Assembly: GCA_035308365.1 (NCBI GenBank)
Contig: DATGGU010000013.1
Location: 1 to 64,000 of the forward strand
Direction: 5' to 3'
DNA from: PALSA-505 sp035308365
GTDB lineage: Bacteria; Actinomycetota; Actinomycetes; Streptosporangiales; Streptosporangiaceae
DNA length: 64,000 bases
Both the position numbers and the translations under genes were made by a program. Within the stretch, counting starts at the first letter, position 1. Each line of letters begins with the position of its first letter. The notes beneath the pieces are model-generated. The model saw only the letters and a program-made list of their open reading frames with translations. It did not search any database and was not told the DNA's origin. Positions 18,110-27,212 of this stretch are shown here, one piece after another.

Positions 18110-18130
18110 ACCGTCTCAATACCAGACGGT
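18110..18130. promoter_or_regulatory. Inverted repeat in the S53/LuxR divergent promoter region
   Basis: Perfect 7-bp arms ACCGTCT and AGACGGT with a 7-bp spacer, located 130 bp upstream of the S53 start. It is a candidate operator for the adjacent LuxR-type regulator, although it could also fold as a hairpin in the S53 leader. Confidence 0.5.
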
Positions 18131-18153
18131 GACATTTCCCCGTCATTGGCGTG

Positions 18154-18171
18154 AGTCCGCCCAAACGGACT
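18154..18171. promoter_or_regulatory. Second inverted repeat in the S53/LuxR divergent promoter region
   Basis: Perfect 6-bp arms AGTCCG and CGGACT with spacer CCCAAA. It lies on the regulator side of the intergenic region, about 95 bp before its start, and could serve autoregulation. Confidence 0.45.
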
Positions 18172-18265
18172 TACCCCCACCCGGCTAGTCAGACGGCGTG
18201 AGCCGGGAGATGCTTCGTTCGGGAATGATTAAGGATTTTGCCGGTCCAAAGAGGGCAGGAACGAC

Positions 18266-19288
18266 ATGCTGACAGCGCTGGGTGCCACCGAGGCGGAGGA
18301 TCGGGTCTACTGCTTCGTGGCCACGACCGTCTCCGCCACCTCCACGGAGATCACGTCCACGACAGGACTGTCCGAGGACGCCGTCCTCGCCGCCCTGGCC
18401 GGGCTGCGCCAGCGCGGGCTCGTCTCGCAGACCAGTGATGACCCAATCAGGTACGTGGCCTCCTCGCCCGGCACCGTCGAGGCAATGATTTCCAACCGGC
18501 TGCGCGAGCTGCGCGAGGCGCAGGAGGTGCTCGACAGCATCGCCGACAAGCGGCGGGCCGGCCAGCTCAGCGGGGACGCGGACGGCGTGTTCGAGGTGGT
18601 GCACGGCCAGCAGGCGTTGCGCCACCACGCCCTGCACCTGCTGCACACCGCGCGGTCCGAGGTGTCCAACATGGTCAAGCCGCCGGTGATCGCCGTGCAG
18701 TCCACCGAGCGCGTGCTGCCGGGCAACGACGTGCACAACCGGGCCATCTTCGAGACCGGGGCGCTGGAGGGCCCGGGGACGCTGGACGCCATCCGCGACG
18801 GCATGAGCAGCCACGGCGAGGTGCGGGTGCACCCCAAGCTGCCGGTCAAGATGCTGGCCGTGGACCGGTGCGTGGCCCTGGTCCCGCTGGCCCAGCGGGA
18901 CAGCACACCGGTGGGCGTGCTGATCTACCAGAGTGCGGTGCTCGACGCGCTGCTCGCGCTGTTCGAGCACGTCTGGGCCCGGGCGGTCACGCTGCACATG
19001 GTCGACCCCAGGGGCGGGCCCGGAGCGGCCGAGGGGACGCTGTCCCCCGAGGACAGGCAACTGCTCTCGCTGCTGCTGGCCGGCCTGACCGACGAGGCGA
19101 TCGCCGCCCACTTCCGGGTCAGCGTCCGTACGGTCCAGCGCAAGGTACACGCGCTGATGGAGATGGCGAACGTGCGCACCCGGATGCAGCTTGCCTGGGA
19201 GGCGGCGCGGCAGGACTGGCTGTCAGGGGCCGGCGGCGGCCTGTCGGCTCCGCGCCCGGCGGGCACGATCGCCGCCGTTCAGCTTTAG
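18266..19288 (+). CDS. TrmB-like / LuxR-type HTH transcriptional regulator
   Basis: 340-residue regulator. The N-terminus (about 5-65, ATSTEITSTTGLSEDAVLAALAGLRQRGLV) looks like a TrmB/MarR winged helix, the centre is a sensor-like domain, and the C-terminus (about 255-315, LSPEDRQLLSLLLAGLTDEAIAAHFRVSVRTVQRKV) is a LuxR-type HTH. This arrangement is common in actinomycetes, where such genes often flank secreted-enzyme genes. It is divergent from the S53 gene with two inverted repeats between them, so it probably controls it. No phosphoacceptor domain is present. The signal is unknown. Confidence 0.85.
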   Translation: MLTALGATEAEDRVYCFVATTVSATSTEITSTTGLSEDAVLAALAGLRQRGLVSQTSDDPIRYVASSPGTVEAMISNRLRELREAQEVLDSIADKRRAGQLSGDADGVFEVVHGQQALRHHALHLLHTARSEVSNMVKPPVIAVQSTERVLPGNDVHNRAIFETGALEGPGTLDAIRDGMSSHGEVRVHPKLPVKMLAVDRCVALVPLAQRDSTPVGVLIYQSAVLDALLALFEHVWARAVTLHMVDPRGGPGAAEGTLSPEDRQLLSLLLAGLTDEAIAAHFRVSVRTVQRKVHALMEMANVRTRMQLAWEAARQDWLSGAGGGLSAPRPAGTIAAVQL

Positions 19289-19445
19289 CAGGGACTGGTG
19301 CGCGGAGATCGGCTCAATGCGGTTCGTAGTGACGTGAATGCCGAGCGTGTGGGAAAAATTCGGTAGTCAGAACGGCCGCGCGATTGGTAGCTTTCGCACC
19401 GGCGTTCCGGCCGCCATGGTCCGTTCTCACGCAACGAGATATGTC

Positions 19446-19475
19446 TTGACTTGACGGCTGGTCATGCCTCATAGT
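19446..19475 (+). promoter_or_regulatory. Sigma-70-like promoter candidate for the MMPL transporter gene
   Basis: TTGACT at 19446-19451 and CATAGT at 19470-19475 are separated by 18 bp, 70 bp upstream of the MMPL start. The -35 match is strong and the -10 is moderate. Confidence 0.5.
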
Positions 19476-19545
19476 GCAAGCGACGTGGAGTCCAGGGCTT
19501 CACGCGGACACCAACGAGCCGACCCGACCAATCCTGGGGGAACCA

Positions 19546-21660
19546 ATGAGCCGAGTTCGTGCGATCGTGGGCATTGCCAGCGGACGCCGGGCCAAATGGG
19601 CTGTTCTGGTCTTCTGGCTGATCGTCGTGGCCGTGGCTGGCCCGCTGAGCAGCAAGCTGACGGGGGCGGAGAAGAACGACTCATCGGCCTGGCTGCCGCC
19701 CAAGGCCGAATCGACCAAGGTCCTCGACCTGCAGGGGCGCTTTCAGTCGCCGAACATCTTCACCGCCGTCGTGGTCTACGACCGGCCGGACGGGCTGACC
19801 AGCGCCGACCGGGCCAAGGCCGCCGCCGACGCCAGCCAGTTCACCCATGTGGCGGGCGTGGTATCCGGCCAGGTGGCCGGCCCCTTCATCGCCAAGGACG
19901 GCAAGGCGATCGAGACGGTCGTGCCGGTCAACCTCGGCTCCAAGGGCTGGAACGGCGCCTCGGCGGCCGCGACCTCGCTGCGCGCCATCGCGACCGCACA
20001 TGCGAACGGCCTGGCCACGCACATCGCGGGCCCGCTGGGCAGCGCCGCCGACTCGGCCAACTCGTTCAAGGGGATCGACGGCATCCTGCTGATCGCCACC
20101 CTGATCGTGGTCATCGTGCTGCTGCTCATCACCTACCGGAGCCCGGTGCTGTGGCTGCTGCCGGTGATATCGGCCGGCATCGCCCTGACCAGCGCCGAGG
20201 CGTTCATCTACCTGCTGGCCAAGCACGCCGGCCTGACCGTCAACGCGCAGAGCGCGGGCATCCTCTACGTGCTGGTGTTCGGCGCGGGCACCGACTACGC
20301 ACTGCTGCTGACCGCCAGGTACCGGGAGGAGCTGCGCAGGCACGAGGACCGGCACGAGGCGATGGCCCTCGCCATCCGCCGGGCCGGGCCCGCCATCGTG
20401 GCCAGCGCCGGCACGGTGATCCTGAGCCTGCTGACCCTGTCCGTCGCCGAGCTGGCCTCCACCAAGAGCCTGGGACCGGTGCTGGCCATCGGCGTCGCGG
20501 TGGCCCTGCTGGCCATGATGACCCTGCTGCCCGCCCTGCTGGTGATCTTCGGCCGCTGGATCTTCTGGCCGGTCAAGCCCGCCTACGGCTCGGCCGAGCC
20601 GACGACCAAGGGCATCTGGGCGAACGTGGGCCGGCGCATCGCCGCCCGGCCGCGGATCGTCTGGATCGGCACCGCCGTGGTGCTCGGCGCGATGGCGCTC
20701 GGCCTCACCGGCCTGAAGGCCAGCGGCCTGACCGCCGCCGAGTCCTTCACCGGCCACCACCCGGACTCGGTCGTCGGTCAGACGGTCATCGACCAGAACT
20801 TCCCGGCCGGCGCCGGGGAGCCCGTGGTCGTGGTCGGCAACGTGGGCCAGTCGGCCCAGTTGCTGGCGGCGGTCCGGAGCACGCCGGGGATCACCGACGT
20901 GACACCGCCGGTGACCAGGGTCGGCCACGCCTGGCTGCAGGGCACGCTCACCGCACCGCCAGACAGCCAGACGGCGTTCGGCACGATCGGCCGGGTACGG
21001 GATGCCGTGCACGCCGTCCCCGGGGCGAATGCGATGGTCGGCGGCAATACGGCGATCACGCTGGATATCGCGCGGGCGGCCGACCACGACCGTAACGTGA
21101 TCATCCCGATCATCCTGGTTCTGGTGTTCCTCATCCTCGGGCTGCTGCTGCGGGCGGTGGTGGCACCGATCATGCTGATCGCCACCGTGGCGCTGTCGTT
21201 CGCGGCGGCGCTGGGCGTGAGTTCGCTGTTCTTCAACCACGTGTTCAGCTACGGCAACGCCGACAACTCCTTCCCGCTGTTCGTCTTCGTGTTCCTCGTC
21301 GCCCTGGGCATCGACTACAACATCTTCCTGATGACCCGGGTGCGGGAGGAGGCGGCCAAGCAGGGTGCGCGGCCCGGCGCGCTCACCGGCCTGTCGGCCA
21401 CCGGCGGGGTCATCACCTCGGCGGGGGCCGTGCTGGCCGGCACGTTCGCCGCGCTCAGCACGCTGCCGGTCACGTTCCTGGCCGAGCTCGGGTTCGCGGT
21501 GGCGTTCGGCGTGCTGCTCGACACGATCGTGGTCCGGTCCGTGCTGGTCACGGCGCTCAACCTGGATCTGGGCCGCTGGGTGTGGTGGCCGAGCAGGCTC
21601 TTCCGCGAGCCGGCCACCGAGCCGGAGGAACTGGAAGAGCAGCCCTCACCCGTGGGATAA
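19546..21660 (+). CDS. MMPL family (RND superfamily) transporter
   Basis: 704-residue membrane transporter. The first helix (about 16-35) is followed by an extracellular loop, a five-helix bundle (about 180-345), a second extracellular loop (about 395-515) and a matching bundle at about 520-680, the duplicated RND layout. Hallmarks include FGAGTDYALLL in the first half and LGIDYNIFLMTRVREE in the second; the Asp-Tyr pairs are the proton-relay positions of MmpL proteins. Relatives export lipids, siderophores or drugs using the proton gradient. The ATG at 19546 follows GGGGGAA. It is apparently monocistronic, with no adjacent MmpS or TetR gene. Confidence 0.94.
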   Translation: MSRVRAIVGIASGRRAKWAVLVFWLIVVAVAGPLSSKLTGAEKNDSSAWLPPKAESTKVLDLQGRFQSPNIFTAVVVYDRPDGLTSADRAKAAADASQFTHVAGVVSGQVAGPFIAKDGKAIETVVPVNLGSKGWNGASAAATSLRAIATAHANGLATHIAGPLGSAADSANSFKGIDGILLIATLIVVIVLLLITYRSPVLWLLPVISAGIALTSAEAFIYLLAKHAGLTVNAQSAGILYVLVFGAGTDYALLLTARYREELRRHEDRHEAMALAIRRAGPAIVASAGTVILSLLTLSVAELASTKSLGPVLAIGVAVALLAMMTLLPALLVIFGRWIFWPVKPAYGSAEPTTKGIWANVGRRIAARPRIVWIGTAVVLGAMALGLTGLKASGLTAAESFTGHHPDSVVGQTVIDQNFPAGAGEPVVVVGNVGQSAQLLAAVRSTPGITDVTPPVTRVGHAWLQGTLTAPPDSQTAFGTIGRVRDAVHAVPGANAMVGGNTAITLDIARAADHDRNVIIPIILVLVFLILGLLLRAVVAPIMLIATVALSFAAALGVSSLFFNHVFSYGNADNSFPLFVFVFLVALGIDYNIFLMTRVREEAAKQGARPGALTGLSATGGVITSAGAVLAGTFAALSTLPVTFLAELGFAVAFGVLLDTIVVRSVLVTALNLDLGRWVWWPSRLFREPATEPEELEEQPSPVG

Positions 21661-21736
21661 CGCTCCAAGGCTAGTCAGGCCTCCGAGGGTTTGGTAACTT
21701 TCCTAACTAATAGTTGCCGAATCCCCGGAGGCCGGC

Positions 21737-23662
21737 ATGAGATTCCCATCGCGGACCACGGTCGCCGCCGTTGGCCTCGCCGCGGTCTGCGCCGCCCTGC
21801 TGTCGGTACCGGGTGTGGCCGCTGCCCGCATCACCGTCGGCGAACCGCCGATGGTGCGGGTGAACCAGGTCGGCTACCCGGAGACAGGCGCAAAGATCGC
21901 CTTCGTCATGCTGTCCGCACCGGCCCGCAGCGTAAGCTTCGCGCTCGAAGGCCCGCACGGCAGCGTCTACCTGGCCGGCCGGTCCACCGACGACCTCGGC
22001 TTCTGGAGCTCACGGTACCGGGCGGTATTCGAGATCAGCTTCTCCCGCTTCGAGCACCCGGGCACCTACCGGATCGCGCTCACCGCGCCGGCCCGCGCCG
22101 TCTCCCCCATCTTCCGGATCGCCAGCCCGCAGGCTCTGTACACCAGGCTGGTCACGAACGGGGTCAGATACTTCACTTCTGAACGGGACGGCGGCAACGT
22201 CGTCTCCTCGGTGCTGCACCGCCAGCCGGCCAACCTCACCGACCGCAGCGCGATTGTCTACGCCGACCCGCGCTACGACAAGAACGACAACCTGCTCGGC
22301 AAGTTCCACAAGATCGGCGGTCCGGTGGACGTGTCCGGCGGCTGGTTCGACGCCGGCGGCGGCTACGAGAAGTTCGCTTATACGGCCAGCTTCGCCGACG
22401 CGCTCCTGCTGATGGCCGAGCGCAACGCCCCGGGCCGGTACCCGGCGCTGATGCCGGAGGCACAGTTCGGTCTGCGCTGGACCGGCCGCCTGTTCGACCC
22501 GGTGCACAGGGTGATGTACGTGCAGGTGGGGATCGGCAACGGCAACGCCAGCAACACCATCGAGGGCGACTACAACTTCTGGTTCCTGCCGCAGCGTGAG
22601 GACCACATGGGGGCCAAACCAGGCGACCCCGGCTATTACGTGGAGTACCGGCCGGTCTTCGAGGCCGCGCCGCCGGGCAAGCCGGTCAGCCCGGACCTGG
22701 CCGGGCGGTTCGCCGCCGACTTCGCGCTGGGCGCCCAGCTCGACACCAGGACCGACCCCCCTGAGGCCGCCTACCTGCTGGCCGAGGCGCGCGAGGTGTA
22801 CGGCCTGGCCCAGACCACCAACGTCCGCTCGATCGTCACCACGTTCCCGCACGACTACTACCCGGGCAGCGAGTGGAAAAGCGACATGCTCTGGGGCGCG
22901 ACCGAGATCGCCCTGGCCGACGCGGCGGTCCGTGGCGAGCGCCACCACATGCACGCCGACCTGGAGACCGCCGCCAGGTGGGCCCGGGCCTACATCAAGC
23001 AGGGCCACCCGGCCGGCGGTGACACCTTCAACCTGTATGACAACGGCGCGGTCGCCGAGGGCGACCTGCTGAAGGCCATGCGTGAAGCCGGCGGGGCGCC
23101 GGTGATAGCGCCCGGGTCGCTGCTGGCCGACCTGGCCGCACAGCTCAAGGTCGGCGAGGCCTGGGCCAAGGGCGACCCGTTCGGGCTCGGCACCCAGCTC
23201 GGCGCGTCCGACGCCGCACCACACGCGTTCGGGCTTTACACCACCAACGCCATCTACCAGGAGTACGGCGGATCGGATGCCTACCGCGCGTTCGCCCAGG
23301 AGCAGATGAACTTCGCGCTGGGCGCCAACGCCTGGGGCAGCTCGTTCGTCGTCGGCGCGGGCAGCACCTTCCCGCACTGTATGCAGAGCGAGATCGCCAA
23401 CCTGGCCGGGTCGCTGACCGGCCATGGCGACATCCAGCTCGGCGCGACCACGGACGGGCCGAGCAGCCTGGGCAACTTCAAGGGCCTCGGCACCGTGCCG
23501 GGGATGAAGGCCTGCTCGGTGGGCGGCTTCAAGATGTTCGACAACAACGTGGCCGGCTACGAGGACAACGTGGTGAGCTGGCCCAGCGTGGAGCCCGCGG
23601 ACGACTACTCGGCCGGGTCGCTGCTGGCGTTCTCCTACGGGGCAGCCGGGCCGGCTGCCTGA
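21737..23662 (+). CDS. Secreted glycoside hydrolase family 9 protein with an N-terminal Ig-like domain
   Basis: 641-residue exported protein. The signal peptide ends near PGVAAA (about residue 29). A CelD_N-type Ig-like domain (about 35-130, VNQVGYPETGAKIAFV) precedes a GH9 (alpha/alpha)6 domain (about 135-640). The GH9 signature reads DVSGGWFDAGGGYEKF: D205 is present, but where family members normally carry the catalytic-base Asp (DAGD) there are two glycines (208-209). The acid region is SVEPADDYSAGS with E619 as the probable catalytic Glu, and the substrate-binding stretch FVVGAGSTFPHCMQSEIANLAG is conserved in style. It is therefore GH9 by fold, but its cellulase activity is uncertain. 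The start ATG follows CCGGAGG. Confidence 0.88.
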   Translation: MRFPSRTTVAAVGLAAVCAALLSVPGVAAARITVGEPPMVRVNQVGYPETGAKIAFVMLSAPARSVSFALEGPHGSVYLAGRSTDDLGFWSSRYRAVFEISFSRFEHPGTYRIALTAPARAVSPIFRIASPQALYTRLVTNGVRYFTSERDGGNVVSSVLHRQPANLTDRSAIVYADPRYDKNDNLLGKFHKIGGPVDVSGGWFDAGGGYEKFAYTASFADALLLMAERNAPGRYPALMPEAQFGLRWTGRLFDPVHRVMYVQVGIGNGNASNTIEGDYNFWFLPQREDHMGAKPGDPGYYVEYRPVFEAAPPGKPVSPDLAGRFAADFALGAQLDTRTDPPEAAYLLAEAREVYGLAQTTNVRSIVTTFPHDYYPGSEWKSDMLWGATEIALADAAVRGERHHMHADLETAARWARAYIKQGHPAGGDTFNLYDNGAVAEGDLLKAMREAGGAPVIAPGSLLADLAAQLKVGEAWAKGDPFGLGTQLGASDAAPHAFGLYTTNAIYQEYGGSDAYRAFAQEQMNFALGANAWGSSFVVGAGSTFPHCMQSEIANLAGSLTGHGDIQLGATTDGPSSLGNFKGLGTVPGMKACSVGGFKMFDNNVAGYEDNVVSWPSVEPADDYSAGSLLAFSYGAAGPAA

Positions 23663-23744
23663 CCCTGCCCGCCCGCTGCTGGGCCTGCCCCGGCCTCCCC
23701 GGCGCCGGCCCGGCCGCCGGCGTTCCGGGGTTCCGTCAAATATT

Positions 23745-24494
23745 TCAAAGATTGAGGATGAGGCCGTCGTGGGCCACCTCGAAGCCGACTTCGCCGGGGC
23801 GGTCCAGGACGTCGTCTGACAGGTGGGTGAGCACGACCCGGTCGCAGCCGAGCTCGGCGCGATGCCGGGTGAGCTCACCGTGGCTGAGGTGGTGCCGGAT
23901 CTCACGATCCAGCGTGTAGGACTCCGCGATCAGCAGGTGCGCCCGGTGGGCCGCCGCCGTGATCGTGTCCGTCCAGGCGGTGTCGCCGGTATAGGCGATG
24001 CGCCTGCCACCGATGTCCAGCCGCAGGATCAGCGGCGGCGCGCCGCTGGGGTGCCGGGCTTCCCAGGCGGTCGCCTCGCCGTGGGTCAGGGCCGTCGTGG
24101 TGCCGGGGTGGAGTTCGGTGGTGGTCACCTCGAACCGCCTGCTGACGCCCGTGGATCCGGGGAACATGACCTCCATGGCCTGGTGCAGCCGCGCTGCGAT
24201 GCCCGGCGGACCTGCCACCTGAAGTGGCCGGGCTCTACGGTGGAACTGTCCGTCCAGGATCAGGAATGGAAGGCCACCGAAATGGTCGCCGTGCAGGTGC
24301 GAGATGACCACAACGGCGATCTCGCCCGGGTCCAGGCCCTGCCGCTTCAGCGCTGCCAGGCTGGTGGCGCCGCAGTCGAGCAGCACGGCCTCTTGCTGGC
24401 CGGCCGGACGCAGGTGGATGCACGCCTGGAGCCTGCCGCCGCTGCCGAAGGCGTCGCCCGAACCGGCGAATGTGACCGTGATCCCCTCTGGCAT
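23745..24494 (-). CDS. MBL-fold metallo-hydrolase (RNase Z-like)
   Basis: 249-residue metallo-beta-lactamase fold hydrolase. The metal motif is SHLHGDHFGG (about 68-77), with further ligands probable in RHPSGAPPLILRL, YTGDTAWTD and LTHLSDD. The layout is that of the RNase Z/arylsulfatase-like subgroup, but without the exosite arm of tRNase Z, and at 249 residues it is short for RNase Z. The ATG at 24494 (MPEGITVTF) gives a family-like N-terminus and is preferred over the one six codons upstream. It is divergent from the pirin gene across about 130 bp. The substrate is unknown. Confidence 0.86.
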   Translation of the reverse strand: MPEGITVTFAGSGDAFGSGGRLQACIHLRPAGQQEAVLLDCGATSLAALKRQGLDPGEIAVVVISHLHGDHFGGLPFLILDGQFHRRARPLQVAGPPGIAARLHQAMEVMFPGSTGVSRRFEVTTTELHPGTTTALTHGEATAWEARHPSGAPPLILRLDIGGRRIAYTGDTAWTDTITAAAHRAHLLIAESYTLDREIRHHLSHGELTRHRAELGCDRVVLTHLSDDVLDRPGEVGFEVAHDGLILNL

Positions 24495-24628
24495 CGCGCC
24501 TCCCCTCAGCACGCCGCACCGGTCCGAGGAATATTTGCGGCGTCAACTATCTTTGCACGAACGACAGAGCTTGCCAGGCCCACTAGCCACCGGGTTACCG
24601 GCCAGCAGCCCGATAAAGGAGTACAGCA

Positions 24629-25627
24629 ATGCCAGCGGTAACTGTCGACGACATCCTCGTGCTGCCGCGGGTTCTCGACCCGGATCCCGCCACCACGGCC
24701 GACCGCCCCGTTCTGTCCGTGACCACCGCGCCCTCCGGGCTGGAGGGTGAGGGCTTCCCGGTCAGACGCGCCTTCGCCGGGGTGGATCTGAGCAACCTCG
24801 ACCCGTTCATCCACATGGACCAGATGGGCGAGGTGAACTACGCGCCAGGAGAGCCCAAGGGCACCCCGTGGCACCCGCACCGGGGCTTTGAGACCGTCAC
24901 CTACATGATCGACGGCGTGTTCCGGCACCAGGACTCCAACGGCGGCGGCGGCCTGATCACCGACGGCGACACCCAGTGGATGACCGCGGGCGGCGGGATC
25001 CTGCACATCGAGGCCCCGCCGGAGGAAGTGGTCATGAAGGGCGGCCTGTTCCACGGCTTCCAGCTCTGGGTGAACCTGCCGGCCAGGCTCAAGATGACCA
25101 GCCCGCGCTACCAGGACATCAGGGCCGGCCAGGTGCGGCTGCTCAGCTCGGCCGACGGCGGCGCGCTGCTGCGGCTCATCGCCGGTGAGGTGGCGGGATA
25201 TCAGGGTCCCGGCGTCACGCACACCCCGATCACCTTGCTGCACGCCACCCTCTCCCCCGGCGCCCAGGTCAGGCTGCCCTGGCGGCCCGGCTTCAACGCC
25301 CTGGGCTATGTGCTGGCGGGCTCCGGCTCGGTTGGCGCCGGGCACCGGCCGGTGCGGACGGGACAGCTCGCCGTGTTCGGCCCGGGCGAGGTCATCACGG
25401 TGGCCGCCGGCCAGCGCCAGGACGGCCCGTCGGCGGGCCTGGACATCCTGCTGCTCGGCGGCCAGCCGATCAAGGAGCCGGTCGCCGCCTACGGCCCGTT
25501 CGTGATGAACACCCGGGAGGAACTGGTCCAGGCCTTCGAGGACTACCAGGCCGGCCGCCTCGGCTCCATCCCCGCCGAGCCGGTTCCGCTGCCCGAGGAG
25601 TCCCACCCGGGTCACGACGTCCTGTAG
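24629..25627 (+). CDS. Pirin family protein
   Basis: 332-residue bicupin of the pirin family. The N-terminal cupin holds the iron-ligand motif PHRGFETVTYMIDG (about 81-94) and AGGGILHIE (about 119-127), matching the His-x-His and His-x-Glu metal site of pirins. Bacterial pirins include quercetinase-like enzymes and redox modulators, so activity could be dioxygenase or regulatory. The start follows GGAG (AAAGGAGTACAGCA). It is monocistronic and ends at a strong hairpin shared with the convergent MFS gene. Confidence 0.92.
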   Translation: MPAVTVDDILVLPRVLDPDPATTADRPVLSVTTAPSGLEGEGFPVRRAFAGVDLSNLDPFIHMDQMGEVNYAPGEPKGTPWHPHRGFETVTYMIDGVFRHQDSNGGGGLITDGDTQWMTAGGGILHIEAPPEEVVMKGGLFHGFQLWVNLPARLKMTSPRYQDIRAGQVRLLSSADGGALLRLIAGEVAGYQGPGVTHTPITLLHATLSPGAQVRLPWRPGFNALGYVLAGSGSVGAGHRPVRTGQLAVFGPGEVITVAAGQRQDGPSAGLDILLLGGQPIKEPVAAYGPFVMNTREELVQAFEDYQAGRLGSIPAEPVPLPEESHPGHDVL

Positions 25628-25635
25628 CCCACCCA

Positions 25636-25663
25636 CCGGGGCACGGCACATGCCGTGCCCCGG
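25636..25663. terminator. Bidirectional terminator between pirin and MFS genes
   Basis: CCGGGGCACGG pairs perfectly with CCGTGCCCCGG around a six-base loop (CACATG). It begins eight bases after the pirin stop and ends 27 bases before the MFS stop. Confidence 0.85.
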
Positions 25664-25689
25664 CGCCGGGTCAGCGTGACCGCCTGGCT

Positions 25690-27015
25690 TCAAGGGTGGA
25701 GCAGCCGATGCGGCATGGCTTTGGGCGGCCGGCGCCGCGCTATGCTGCCGGCCGCGGCGAACAAGGCCAGGGCGATCGTTGCCAGCGACGAGACGCGCAG
25801 CGTGCCGTGGGCTCCCAGCGCCGCCACGAGCGGGCCGCCGAGCGCGGTGCCCAACGGCACGGCGAGGATCATCATTCCAGCCCTGGCCGCCAGCAGCCCG
25901 GCGAGCTGGCCGGCCGGCGCGGAACCCTGGAACACGACCATCGCGATCGAGTTGTACGGAGCGTAGATCACCCCGCCGGCGGCGAACGCGGCGAGGCAGA
26001 CGCCGATCGGAGCACAGAAACCCAACGGCAGCAGCGCCACCCCCCAGCCGGCCACGATGCCGATCATCGTCGGCCACAGCGGCCAGTGCCGCAGGTACGG
26101 CGCGATCAGCGAGCCCAGCACCGCCCCCGCGCCGTTTGCCGCCCAGAACGAGCCGAGCAGACCGGCCGAGCCGTGCAGGTCGCCGGCCACGTGTACCGGG
26201 AGAGCGACCTCGACCGGCCCGTACAGCAGGAAGAAGGCAAAGCTGAGCGACATCAGGCCGAGCAGGGTGCGGCTGGAGAAGATTGTCCGCAGATTCGACG
26301 AACAGCTTGGTTTGACGTCTTTGGGGGTGCAGGAGCCGGCCGGGGCGGGCTGGCCGCTGCTGAGCATGGGGGCGACGCGGGCGTAGCTGATCGCGAGGAT
26401 CGCCCAGCTCACGGCGTCCGCACCGATGACTGGGGCCGGTCCGGCGGCGACGGTGAGCAGGCCCGCTAAGGCCGGGCCGATCACGAAGGTGACCGTTGTC
26501 ACGCCGGCCAGCAGCGCGTTGCCCGCCAGCCGGTGCCTGGCCGGGAGCACCTCGGCGATCAGGGTGTACTGGCCTGCCGCGCCCCAGGCGTGCAGCAGGG
26601 ACGACACGCCGAGCAGGGTCACATAGCCGGCCGGGTACAGGAGGTGGGCCGCGCTGAGGATGGGGATGGTGGCCAGCGCGGCGGCGCGGAGCGTGGCATC
26701 GGCCCTGGCCAGGCGGACCCCGGCGCGGTCGCGCAGCCACCGGCCCAGGAAGGCGGCGCCCAGGGCGCCCGGGATGGAGTATGCGGCAACCGCGGCGCCC
26801 ACCCACAGGCCCTGGCTGCCCCGTGGGGCCAGGCGCAACGCGAGCCAGGCGACCGCCACGGCACTCATCCCGTCGCCCAGGGCGGACAGCGTGTAGCCGG
26901 GTAGCAGACGTCGCACCACCGGGTGGCTGATCGCCGGCCAGTACGGCCAAGCCCGCAGCCACGCCGCCGTACGGACCGGCCGGGTCGCGTCGGTCATCAC
27001 GGCAATATTCATCAC
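25690..27015 (-). CDS. MFS transporter
   Basis: 441-residue major facilitator protein with about 12 hydrophobic helices and a long central loop (about 215-245, GQPAPAGSCTPKDVKPSC). The helix 2-3 loop GRWLRDRAGVRLARAD is the MFS motif A region. It resembles MFS_3-type exporters for siderophores or macrolides, but the substrate is not predictable. The frame has ATGs at 27015, 27012 and 26997; none has a strong ribosome site, so the start is uncertain by a few codons. The upstream region is A+T-rich and shared with the divergent acyl-CoA synthetase. Confidence 0.9.
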   Translation of the reverse strand: MMNIAVMTDATRPVRTAAWLRAWPYWPAISHPVVRRLLPGYTLSALGDGMSAVAVAWLALRLAPRGSQGLWVGAAVAAYSIPGALGAAFLGRWLRDRAGVRLARADATLRAAALATIPILSAAHLLYPAGYVTLLGVSSLLHAWGAAGQYTLIAEVLPARHRLAGNALLAGVTTVTFVIGPALAGLLTVAAGPAPVIGADAVSWAILAISYARVAPMLSSGQPAPAGSCTPKDVKPSCSSNLRTIFSSRTLLGLMSLSFAFFLLYGPVEVALPVHVAGDLHGSAGLLGSFWAANGAGAVLGSLIAPYLRHWPLWPTMIGIVAGWGVALLPLGFCAPIGVCLAAFAAGGVIYAPYNSIAMVVFQGSAPAGQLAGLLAARAGMMILAVPLGTALGGPLVAALGAHGTLRVSSLATIALALFAAAGSIARRRPPKAMPHRLLHP

Positions 27016-27212
27016 ACAAATTAATTAGGGTCAAGCCATCGTTCAATTTTCCGGCGATAAAATCCGGGGCTTATTCAGAACCCACCAGGACACATTCTGA
27101 GCAGGTGCCATTTACTAACTTAAATCGTACTCAGCCGGGATAGATCGCCACCGTGGCGGGGAGTTGAGGCCCGGGGGCTGCCTGGAAGCAACTGAGGTGT
27201 CACCATGGCCTG

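Noticed and set aside
24506..27046. 846-codon minus-strand frame covering pirin and MFS genes
   Set aside because: It crosses two well-supported genes and the shared terminator and has no recognisable domain in its own frame.
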